6,069 bases of DNA, taken from positions 1 through 6,069 of the forward strand of contig JADLDZ010000381.1 in assembly GCA_020846375.1 (NCBI GenBank), in the 5' to 3' direction. Position 1 is the stretch's first letter, and each line of letters begins with the position of its first letter. This DNA is from Nitrospirales bacterium. Lineage in GTDB: Bacteria; Nitrospirota; Thermodesulfovibrionia; Thermodesulfovibrionales; Dissulfurispiraceae. Under the pieces are notes generated by a model. It was not told where the DNA came from and searched no databases. It saw nothing but the letters and a program-made list of their open reading frames with translations. A program made the position numbers and the translations under genes. Positions 1-4,918 of the stretch are shown here, piece after piece.

Positions 1-79
1 CCGTGAACCGTGAGCCTAGAATTTGGCCCCCGGCGGCATGAAGCGGTGCGCCTGCACGATCCGAGCAGGACGCCAAAGC

Positions 80-97
80 CGGAATGGGGCAATTCCG
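80..97. repeat. 6-bp inverted repeat (CGGAAT/ATTCCG)
   Basis: CGGAAT (80-85) and ATTCCG (92-97) can form a hairpin with a six-base loop, ending four bases before the TTGACA box. No T-tract follows, so it is not a standard terminator. It could be an operator next to the promoter or part of an element end. The function is unknown. Confidence 0.35.
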
Positions 98-101
98 CCA
101 C

Positions 102-130
102 TTGACAGTCATCCGAAAACGGTATATGTT
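102..130 (+). promoter_or_regulatory. sigma70-type promoter, TTGACA-N17-TATGTT
   Basis: A perfect -35 hexamer TTGACA (102-107) is followed by exactly 17 bases and TATGTT (125-130), which matches four of six -10 positions. Transcription would start near 136-138, reading right. The first convincing start codon is about 570 bases away at 708. The promoter therefore either drives a non-coding transcript (see 137-330) or gives the YHS operon a very long leader. It is the best promoter I can see in the first 700 bases. It is inferred from consensus only. Confidence 0.5.
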
Positions 131-136
131 TTAGAT

Positions 137-330
137 AACGAAAGGCAATAGAGCGGACGCCCGGGCAAACATGGCAGAATGCACACTCTCATCCCGGGAA
201 TTCCGGTTTTCCGGGGCCCCCGTTCTCGACGGGCTCTTGTCCGTCTCGGAGGTTTTTGCCTGCCAGGACATCCTGTCTGAAGCACGGCAAAAGAAAAAAG
301 CTTTACTGCCATGTTTGCCTGCCTTTTCTC
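137..330 (+). ncRNA. candidate structured RNA or palindromic element
   Basis: This stretch has no credible protein gene but strong pairing potential. A perfect 14-base inverted repeat joins 164-177 (GGCAAACATGGCAG) to 306-319. Immediately outside on the 3' side, 320-326 (TGCCTTT) pairs perfectly with 141-147 (AAAGGCA), leaving 148-163 as a one-sided 16-base bulge. The stem can continue inward (178-182 with 300-304, one bulge and one mismatch). The enclosed segment holds smaller hairpins: 219-223/229-233 (CCCGT/ACGGG), and 254-260/286-292 (TTTTGCC/GGCAAAA) enclosing 264-267/272-275. A sigma70-like promoter would start RNA at about 137, so the transcript's two ends would pair, followed by CCTTTTCTCC. 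Total length is about 190 bases. I do not recognise it as tRNA, tmRNA, RNase P or SRP RNA. The end-pairing, bulge and size loosely recall 6S RNA, but no conserved 6S sequence is evident. A MITE-like element is the alternative. Confidence 0.35.
255..323 (+). repeat. direct repeat TTTGCCTGCC, two copies
   Basis: The ten bases TTTGCCTGCC occur exactly at 255-264 and 314-323. The second copy is part of the 3' arm of the long inverted repeat. The first copy could compete for the same partner (GGCAAA, 164-169) or pair locally with GGCAAAA at 286-292. This gives the region two alternative folds if it is transcribed. Confidence 0.5.
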
Positions 331-395
331 CAGCAATGCGGAAGAACATCCCGCAGGAGGAGCGGCGGGAAATATACTCATCCGACGTGCGCTGC

Positions 396-476
396 CGGTA
401 CTCCCGTTACGGTACTTCCCCTGCATAGCAACCCCTCCCCCCCTGGCACTCTTGTCGGTGATGCAACACCGGTACT
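396..476. repeat. three CGGTACT motifs
   Basis: CGGTACT occurs at 396-402, 410-416 and 470-476. The first and third copies share an extra 5' C (CCGGTACT). The first two are spaced 14 bases start to start, and GTAC is itself palindromic. Such clustering upstream of an operon could mark binding sites for a regulator. No known regulator is recognised and chance cannot be excluded. Confidence 0.35.
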
Positions 477-517
477 GACGCGGAAAGCGAGACTCACTGC
501 GCCATTCCGAAGGCGTG

Positions 518-531
518 GAACGGATCCGTTC
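518..531. promoter_or_regulatory. 14-bp perfect palindrome, possible operator
   Basis: GAACGGATCCGTTC is a perfect palindrome about 180 bases before the first operon start. It has the GAAC...GTTC arms seen in Gram-positive-type LexA boxes, but with six central bases instead of four, so it is not a standard SOS box. An unknown dimeric regulator is possible. Confidence 0.3.
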
Positions 532-618
532 GTCTCTTTCCTGCGCGATACAGCCTGCGGCGCGGGAGGGGTGGCCGGGTGATTCCGTCTCCGGCAGAGA
601 GATGATTAGATGAGATGA

Positions 619-661
619 GGAAAGGGAATCGGCATCTTCCTCTTGAGGGGAGCTTTCCCTC
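619..661 (+). promoter_or_regulatory. leader hairpins, mutually exclusive
   Basis: GAGGGGA (645-651) can pair with TTCCCTC (655-661) around a three-base loop, giving a seven-base stem with one G-T pair. Alternatively GGAAAG (619-624) can pair with CTTTCC (653-658). The two folds share bases, so only one can form at a time. The short hairpin is followed by CTTTG, too short a T-tract for a clear terminator. It may terminate upstream RNA weakly or shape the leader of the YHS operon. Confidence 0.25.
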
Positions 662-694
662 CTTTGTGATTACGCTGCGAACGGACAAAACCGA

Positions 695-701
695 AGGGAG
701 G
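695..701 (+). promoter_or_regulatory. ribosome binding site of YHS gene
   Basis: AGGGAGG lies six bases before the ATG at 708. An in-frame ATG at 615 has no such site and would add 31 residues before the YHS domain. This decides the start. Confidence 0.8.
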
Positions 702-707
702 TTGACC

Positions 708-1316
708 ATGGCAAAAGACCCGGTATGTGGTATGGAAGTAAAGGAGGAGGATGCCCGTTATACGAATTCGTACCAAGGGAAGGAGTACCGTTTTTGCTCC
801 GAGGAATGCAGGGAGGAGTTTGCCGGGAACCCCGGCAACTTTGCCGCGGCGTCCGGGATCAGCGGCTACGGCTCTGCAATGCGGGAGTCGGCGGGGCAGG
901 CGCGCTGGAGGGTGCAGGAGAAGAAAGAGCAGATGAAGGGCAAAGTACGGAAGCAGGCGCGGAGCATGGTGACGGAAAGGAAGGGCACGGCGGCCGAAGG
1001 CTTGGGGAGCGTTGCGGAAGCGCTCCGCACGGTGTCCCGGCAGCTCCAGGGAAAGAACCAGGCAGCGGTTGCCCGGTATGCGGATTCCGCCGCAGAGAGG
1101 GCGGACCTCGCCTCCCGTTATCTGCGCGAGAGCGACGCGGACCGGCTTATCCGTGATGCGGAGGGCCTTGTGCGGCGGCAGCCGGGTCTCTTCCTGGGAG
1201 GGGCACTGGCAGCAGGCTTTATCCTGGCCCGCTTCCTCAAGAGCTCTTCGGCGATGGAGGAAGCGGGAAGGGAAAGAGCCCTGCCCGCGGAAGCCGAGGG
1301 TGAAGCCGCAGGATAA
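708..1316 (+). CDS. YHS-domain protein with C-terminal membrane anchor
   Basis: The 202-residue product starts with a YHS domain (about residues 4-45). It shows DPVCGME, then YRFC and C34, so Cys7, Cys30 and Cys34 follow the usual YHS pattern. YHS domains are small folds often found in metal-handling proteins such as copper ATPases, and are thought to bind metal ions. Residues 60-155 are charged, alanine-rich and probably helical. A single hydrophobic segment (about 160-176, within RQPGLFLGGALAAGFILARF) then leads to a short acidic tail. That C-terminal half resembles 'nutrient deprivation-induced' and DUF883/ElaB-type proteins, which end in a glycine-rich membrane helix preceded by a basic QPxLF-like stretch. 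I infer a membrane-anchored protein with the YHS head and helix in the cytoplasm. It is first in a three-gene operon; the next start is 33 bases downstream. The fusion of YHS to this tail is unusual to me. The specific function is unknown. Confidence 0.85.
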   Translation: MAKDPVCGMEVKEEDARYTNSYQGKEYRFCSEECREEFAGNPGNFAAASGISGYGSAMRESAGQARWRVQEKKEQMKGKVRKQARSMVTERKGTAAEGLGSVAEALRTVSRQLQGKNQAAVARYADSAAERADLASRYLRESDADRLIRDAEGLVRRQPGLFLGGALAAGFILARFLKSSSAMEEAGRERALPAEAEGEAAG

Positions 1317-1337
1317 AGTGCAGGGATGGAACTGTGC

Positions 1338-1344
1338 AAGGGGG
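1338..1344 (+). promoter_or_regulatory. ribosome binding site of holin-family gene
   Basis: AAGGGGG lies five bases before the ATG at 1350. The alternative in-frame ATG at 1326 has CAGGG directly abutting it, too close to act as a binding site. The start at 1350 is therefore preferred. Confidence 0.7.
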
Positions 1345-1349
1345 TACTT

Positions 1350-1739
1350 ATGAGCTATGTAAAAGAGGAGCGTTCTCTTGGCGAGCTTTTCTCGGAGCTC
1401 ACCCAGGAGGTGCAGAGACTGTTTCGCCAGGAGGTGGACCTCGCCAAACTGGAGCTGAGCCAAAAGGTCTCCAGGATGGTGAGGGATGTGATCTTTCTCG
1501 TTGCCGGCGTTGCTGTCGGATATGCCGGATTTCTTGCGCTTGCAGCGGCCGCGATCATCATCCTCGGCACTTTCATGCCGTGGTGGTTGTCTGCTCTCAT
1601 CGTTACGGCGCTGCTCGCCGGCGGGTCGTATGCCCTCGTCAGGAAGGGGCTGGATGATATGAAGAGGGGAGATCTTGCACCCCGGCAAACCATCGAGACA
1701 TTGAAGGAGGACAGGGAATGGGTGAAAGAGAGGATGTGA
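1350..1739 (+). CDS. phage holin family protein (YqjE-like)
   Basis: This 129-residue protein matches the widespread 'phage holin family' (Phage_holin_3_6, YqjE-like). An N-terminal amphipathic helix has the characteristic SLGELFSELTQEVQRLFRQE and ELAK-type pattern (residues 9-36). Two membrane helices follow (about 46-73 and 77-97) with a short MPWW turn between them. The C-terminal tail (about 110-125) has the family's P-x-x-T-x-x-T-L-K-E-D-x-x-W motif (Pro111, Thr114, Thr117, Trp124). Despite the family name, members are usually chromosomal inner-membrane proteins found beside DUF883 or DUF3618 genes rather than phage lysis proteins. No lysis gene lies nearby. The length is normal. The end overlaps the next gene by 22 bases, which points to translational coupling. 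The biochemical role is unknown; an envelope stress function is inferred from context. Confidence 0.88.
   Translation: MSYVKEERSLGELFSELTQEVQRLFRQEVDLAKLELSQKVSRMVRDVIFLVAGVAVGYAGFLALAAAAIIILGTFMPWWLSALIVTALLAGGSYALVRKGLDDMKRGDLAPRQTIETLKEDREWVKERM
1704..1710 (+). promoter_or_regulatory. ribosome binding site of DUF3618 gene, inside upstream gene
   Basis: AAGGAGG sits seven bases before the ATG at 1718, inside the end of the holin-family gene. It is a near-ideal site and supports the 22-base gene overlap as real. Confidence 0.85.
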
Positions 1740-2560
1740 GAAGGGGCGGCAGAGAGGCGGCTTTCTCCTCATCAGCGGCAGGAATGCGTGCTGCGGGCGG
1801 TTCCGGGAAGAGGACGGAAGATATCCGGGCGGGTATAGAGCAGACGAGGGCGGACATGGCGGAGACGGTGGAGGCGATTCAGGAAAAGCTTTCTCCTGAG
1901 CACATCAAGGAGCAGGTGCGGAGCAAATTCCGGCAGACGACAATCGGGAGGGCGAGAGATATGGCATACAAAGCGGGACACGGGACGAGAGAGATCGGCT
2001 CCACCATCGTCGATACCATCAGGCAAAACCCCGTGCCTGCCGCCCTGGTGGGAATCGGCCTCAGCTGGCTTCTCATCAGGAGACCGGGGGGGGACGGCGG
2101 CAATGGCCATGATCGCGCTGTCGGCGGGTACCCTTCCGATGGGGAGACCGCCGGGTATGAAACCACGGAAGAGGAATACCGATCGAGGAAGGGGGTGGAG
2201 GAGTCCTCTGCCGGGGTACGGGAAAGGACACGGAGGATGAAGGAGCAGGCACGCAGACAGATGCAGAGGGTCGGCTCCCGGGCGCAGGAGCGTGCGCAGC
2301 AGACAAAGGGGCAGTTCAACAGCTTGCTGGAGAGCAATCCCCTGGCACTCGGCCTCGCCGCACTCGCTATCGGTGCCGCTATCGGGCTCAGTATTCCCGA
2401 AACGCGGAAGGAGAGAGAATTGATGGGCGGGGCGAGTTCGGACTTGCGGGGCAAGACCCGGGAGACTGCCCGGGATACCATGCAGAAGATGCAGCGGGTA
2501 GCGGAGGAAGCGGCCCGTACGGCGAAAGAGGAAGCGCAGAAGCAGGGCGTCAGCGGGTAG
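1718..2560 (+). CDS. DUF3618-type membrane protein with two hydrophobic segments
   Basis: The product has 280 residues. A low-complexity start (1-30) precedes a DUF3618-like segment (about 34-70). This carries the typical IRAGIEQTRADMAETVEAIQ pattern followed by KLSPEHIKEQV. A first hydrophobic stretch (about 104-120, NPVPAALVGIGLSWLLI) ends in RRPGGDGG. A charged linker (about 125-200) rich in Arg, Glu and Gln follows, probably helical. A second hydrophobic stretch (207-224, NPLALGLAALAIGAAIGL) leads into PETRKERELMG, a signature common in these proteins. The C-terminus (240-276) is again charged and helical. The two hydrophobic stretches share an NP...G...G plan and look like a diverged repeat. 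Members of this family are small inner-membrane proteins without known activity, often in operons with holin-family proteins, as here. A run of eight G (2086-2093) sits just after the first hydrophobic segment. It is the last gene of the operon. Confidence 0.85.
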   Translation: MGEREDVRRGGREAAFSSSAAGMRAAGGSGKRTEDIRAGIEQTRADMAETVEAIQEKLSPEHIKEQVRSKFRQTTIGRARDMAYKAGHGTREIGSTIVDTIRQNPVPAALVGIGLSWLLIRRPGGDGGNGHDRAVGGYPSDGETAGYETTEEEYRSRKGVEESSAGVRERTRRMKEQARRQMQRVGSRAQERAQQTKGQFNSLLESNPLALGLAALAIGAAIGLSIPETRKERELMGGASSDLRGKTRETARDTMQKMQRVAEEAARTAKEEAQKQGVSG

Positions 2561-2615
2561 GGGGGAGAGAGATGCGCGGCGGTCGGAAGGGAAACGGGGA
2601 AAGAGGGGGGAGCGG

Positions 2616-2657
2616 ACAGTACACGGACTGTGTTAAGCCGGGGGAAACGCTCCCAGG
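2616..2657. terminator. weak hairpins between convergent genes
   Basis: The gap between the converging genes contains ACAGT/ACTGT (2616-2620 with 2627-2631). It also contains a broken stem: GCC/GGC (2637-2639 with 2655-2657), then a mismatch, then GGG/CCC inside. On the minus strand the latter can form GGGA/TCCC plus GCC/GGC just after the stop of the GGDEF gene. Neither is followed by a T-tract. They may help end transcription from both sides, but this is weakly supported. Confidence 0.25.
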
Positions 2658-2660
2658 CGT

Positions 2661-4793
2661 TTAAGGTGCGGACACCAGCAGCGCCCGGAGCTCTTCAGGG
2701 GGGAGAGGCCTGCTGAAAAGGTATCCTTGTATCTCATCGCAGCCGCTCACACGGAGGTAGTCCATCTGTTCCTGCGTTTCCACTCCCTCAGCGACCACTT
2801 TCAGTTTCAGGCTGTGCGCGAGGGCGATGACCGCGTTGACAATGGCCCTGTCGTCCTGGTCCGTTGTCAGATCCCTGATGAACGACTTGTCTATCTTGAG
2901 TTTCCGAATGGGGAGCTTTTTCAGGTAGCTCAGCGATGAATACCCGGTCCCGAAATCGTCGATGGAGAGCCGTACCCCCATCCCGGTCAACTGCACCATG
3001 GTCGGAATGGTGAGATCGATATCCCCCATGGCGGTACTCTCGGTGATCTCGATATCGAGGTATTCGGGTTTCAGCCCGGTTTCCCGCAATACGCAGGCGA
3101 CTATCTCTATGAGGTTCGGCTGCTGGAACTGGCGGGCGGAAAGATTCACCGTGATGCGGAGGGGGGGATAGCCGGTCTCCTGCCATGCCTTGTTCTGTTC
3201 GCAGGCGGTCCGCAGCACCCATTCGTCCATGGGGATGATGAAGCCCGTTTCCTCCGCAAGGGGAATGAACTGCATCGGGTCGAGGAGGCCCAGCTCGGGG
3301 TGCTGCCAGCGGACAAGTGCCTCCACGCAGACGATCCTGCGCGTCGCGATGTCCACCTGCGGCTGATAGTGCACCACCAGTTCTCCCCTGTCCAGGGTCC
3401 GGCGCAGGCTGTTTTCGAGAATGATGCGCTCCAGGGTCCTGATGTTTATGGCGGGGCTGTAGAAATGGTACGTATTCCCTCCCTGCTCTTTTGCCTGGTA
3501 CAGGGCGATATCGGCGTTCTTGAGCAGTGTCTCTTCGTACTCTCCGTCGTGGGGATAGATGCTGATGCCGATGCTGGTCGTAACATGCAGGTCGTGGCCT
3601 TCCACCCTATAGGGAGCGGCAAACTGGGAAAGGATCTTCTGCGCCGCTTTTGCCGCATCTTCCGCATGCAGGAGGTGCGGAAGCAGGATGATGAACTCGT
3701 CGCCCCCGATGCGTGCAATGGTATCGTATTCCCTCATACAGCCGGTGAGCCGGAGAGAGGCGTCCTTCAGCAACTGGTCCCCGGCCGTATGTCCCATCGT
3801 ATCGTTGATGGTCTTGAAGCGGTCGAGGTCGAGAAACATTACGGCAAGGAGGGAGGAGTTGCGGCGCGCCTGGTGGAGGGCTATCTTGAGGCGGTCCATA
3901 AGCAGTGTCTTGTTGGGCAGGTCGGTGAGGAGATCGTGGTATGCCTGGTACCTGATCCGCTCCTCCAGATCCTTGCGTTCGGTCACGTCCTCGATCATGG
4001 CCTGCTTGGAAACCGTGCCGTCGGAGTGGAAGAGGGGGGTGTTGACCACGTAGTACCACCGGCCGTCTTTGGGGTTGTGCACCTCCCAGCGGACGGTTTC
4101 CCCCTTGAAGACTTTGGCATTGACGCACCATGGGCAGAGGGTATCCCTGTCGTGGAGGGCGCGGTAACAGAGCTCCCCGACGGCATTCCGTCCGGTCCTC
4201 CTGATGAGCTTCTCGTTCATGAACTCGAGGCGGTATTCCTGTGAGCAGATGTAAATAAAACCCTCAAAGCTCTCCACAACGGCCCGATAGCTTACCTCGC
4301 TCTTCTGCAGCACCTCTTCCCTCTTTCTGCGCTTCTCCTCGACGCCGATCGCTGCCGCAATGAAATCGAGGAAAAGCTTCTCCTCTGTGCCGGGAAGAAT
4401 GTCATACGGGAAGAAAACGCAGAGAGAGCCGACGGGAACTCCGTCGAGGAAAACGGGCTTGCCGATATAGGTTTCGGATGAACAGAGCCGTACATAGGGG
4501 TCGGACAGTGAGTAGGGAGTCCGGCCGAGATGGCGGAGGAGAACTATCTGATCGTCACCGCTCTTGAGCACATCATGACAGATGTGCCCTTCCGGCCGGT
4601 CTTCGGAAGGGAACCCCGGAGGGGTGTTCCACTTTCCCCAGGACAATAGCCTGTCCTGGTGCAGGCGGTTATAGAAGGCGGCTGCCCCCTCCAGAAGCTT
4701 GCCGCACAATACGGTAAGCCGGTTGATGTTCATGAGGGGATCTGCACCAAGGTCGAGTAGGCATGCGTTTATTTGTGCGAGTCTTTTTTCCAT
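2661..4793 (-). CDS. GAF-PAS-GGDEF-EAL cyclic-di-GMP signalling protein
   Basis: The 710-residue product is a composite enzyme for the second messenger cyclic di-GMP. Domains: GAF-like sensor (about 20-155, with PYVRLC and YIGKPVFLDGVPVGSLCV); PAS (about 163-280, ending in DVTERK); GGDEF cyclase (about 284-445); EAL phosphodiesterase (about 460-708). GGDEF is intact at 363-367, and the inhibitory I-site RxxD (Arg354, Asp357) stands exactly five residues before it. The EAL half keeps E-A-L-V-R (491-495), Asn550, Glu582, DDFGTG (612-617), KID (633-635), EGVE (669-672) and QGY (689-691). Both activities therefore look possible, though one may dominate in vivo. There is no membrane helix, so it is probably cytoplasmic. 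The PAS has Cys209, Cys220 and Cys223 (CPWC), a possible metal or redox site. The ATG at 4793 is chosen. The GTG one codon upstream (4796) is nearly as likely, because AAAAGGA (4806-4812) is nine bases from it and twelve from the ATG. Confidence 0.93.
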   Translation of the reverse strand: MEKRLAQINACLLDLGADPLMNINRLTVLCGKLLEGAAAFYNRLHQDRLLSWGKWNTPPGFPSEDRPEGHICHDVLKSGDDQIVLLRHLGRTPYSLSDPYVRLCSSETYIGKPVFLDGVPVGSLCVFFPYDILPGTEEKLFLDFIAAAIGVEEKRRKREEVLQKSEVSYRAVVESFEGFIYICSQEYRLEFMNEKLIRRTGRNAVGELCYRALHDRDTLCPWCVNAKVFKGETVRWEVHNPKDGRWYYVVNTPLFHSDGTVSKQAMIEDVTERKDLEERIRYQAYHDLLTDLPNKTLLMDRLKIALHQARRNSSLLAVMFLDLDRFKTINDTMGHTAGDQLLKDASLRLTGCMREYDTIARIGGDEFIILLPHLLHAEDAAKAAQKILSQFAAPYRVEGHDLHVTTSIGISIYPHDGEYEETLLKNADIALYQAKEQGGNTYHFYSPAINIRTLERIILENSLRRTLDRGELVVHYQPQVDIATRRIVCVEALVRWQHPELGLLDPMQFIPLAEETGFIIPMDEWVLRTACEQNKAWQETGYPPLRITVNLSARQFQQPNLIEIVACVLRETGLKPEYLDIEITESTAMGDIDLTIPTMVQLTGMGVRLSIDDFGTGYSSLSYLKKLPIRKLKIDKSFIRDLTTDQDDRAIVNAVIALAHSLKLKVVAEGVETQEQMDYLRVSGCDEIQGYLFSRPLPPEELRALLVSAP

Positions 4794-4825
4794 CACAAAG
4801 CGGGTTCCTTTTCTCGTGCATGCTG

Positions 4826-4841
4826 CCGCCGGATAAGGCGG
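4826..4841 (-). promoter_or_regulatory. hairpin in the leader of the GGDEF/EAL gene
   Basis: CCGCC (4826-4830) and GGCGG (4837-4841) form a GC-only five-base stem with a six-base loop in the predicted 5' leader, about 15 bases before the ribosome binding site. No known riboswitch, including the GEMM cyclic-di-GMP type, is recognisable here. It could affect mRNA stability or translation. Confidence 0.3.
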
Positions 4842-4860
4842 TGAGCTTGAAGGCGCTTTT

Positions 4861-4866
4861 ATTGTA
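4861..4866 (-). promoter_or_regulatory. -10 box (TACAAT) for the GGDEF/EAL gene
   Basis: On the minus strand TACAAT matches the -10 consensus at five of six positions, within an A+T-rich island (4851-4890) that stands out from the GC-rich surroundings. The hexamer 17 bases upstream (TGCAAA) matches the -35 box poorly, so an activator may be needed. It gives a leader of roughly 60 bases before the start. Confidence 0.45.
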
Positions 4867-4918
4867 ACAGAGTTATTTGTGAATTTGCATCGTACCTCTT
4901 GCGGAGGAAAGGGGGGAG

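Larger units (their letters stand above)
331..644. other. non-coding stretch with short motifs
   Basis: I see no credible gene here. Open frames in this part have poor amino-acid composition, no ribosome binding site and no family resemblance. What it does hold: three CGGTACT motifs (396-402, 410-416, 470-476, two of them extended to CCGGTACT), a seven-base C run (437-443), an isolated TATACT (373-378) without a usable -35 box, and a 14-base palindrome (518-531). It probably contains control sequences for the operon that starts at 708, but no second strong promoter could be identified. Confidence 0.5.

Noticed and set aside
217..234. tRNA T-arm-like hairpin (CCCCG TTCTCGA CGGG)
   Set aside because: The loop is not TTCRANN, there is no acceptor stem or CCA, and no anticodon arm is present.
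171..428. 85-codon plus-strand frame over the inverted repeat (and overlapping minus-strand frames, 109-426 and 131-349)
   Set aside because: There is no ribosome binding site and the composition is unlike a protein. The ATG is within the palindromic arm, so the structure rather than a reading frame explains the sequence.
444..464. Possible sigma54 promoter (TGGCAC ... TGCA)
   Set aside because: The required GG-N10-GC spacing is not met; the bases at the -12 position are GG.
1350..1739. Prophage lysis gene, suggested by the holin family name
   Set aside because: The family is mostly chromosomal YqjE-like proteins, and no endolysin, tail or integrase gene is in the window.
606..1772. Long open frame of 388 codons on the minus strand opposite the YHS and holin-family genes
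   Set aside because: It is antisense to two genes with clear family signatures, is rich in Pro, Arg, His and Leu as expected of GC-biased shadow frames, and matches no family I recognise.
1879..2481. 200-codon open frame on the minus strand
   Set aside because: It is antisense to the DUF3618 gene and is a composition-driven shadow.
2572..2664. 30-codon frame (starts MRGGRKGNGE) just after the DUF3618 gene, with a GGGGGAGAG sequence before it
   Set aside because: It is very short, low-complexity, runs into the stop codon of the convergent gene, and the purine-rich upstream sequence is common here. It is not enough to call a gene.
3300..4244. 314-codon open frame on the plus strand
   Set aside because: It lies fully antisense to the intact GGDEF/EAL gene and shows no domain pattern of its own.
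4794..4860. c-di-GMP riboswitch in the leader of the GGDEF/EAL gene
   Set aside because: The leader is only about 60 bases long and lacks the conserved GEMM motif elements; only a simple GC hairpin is present.
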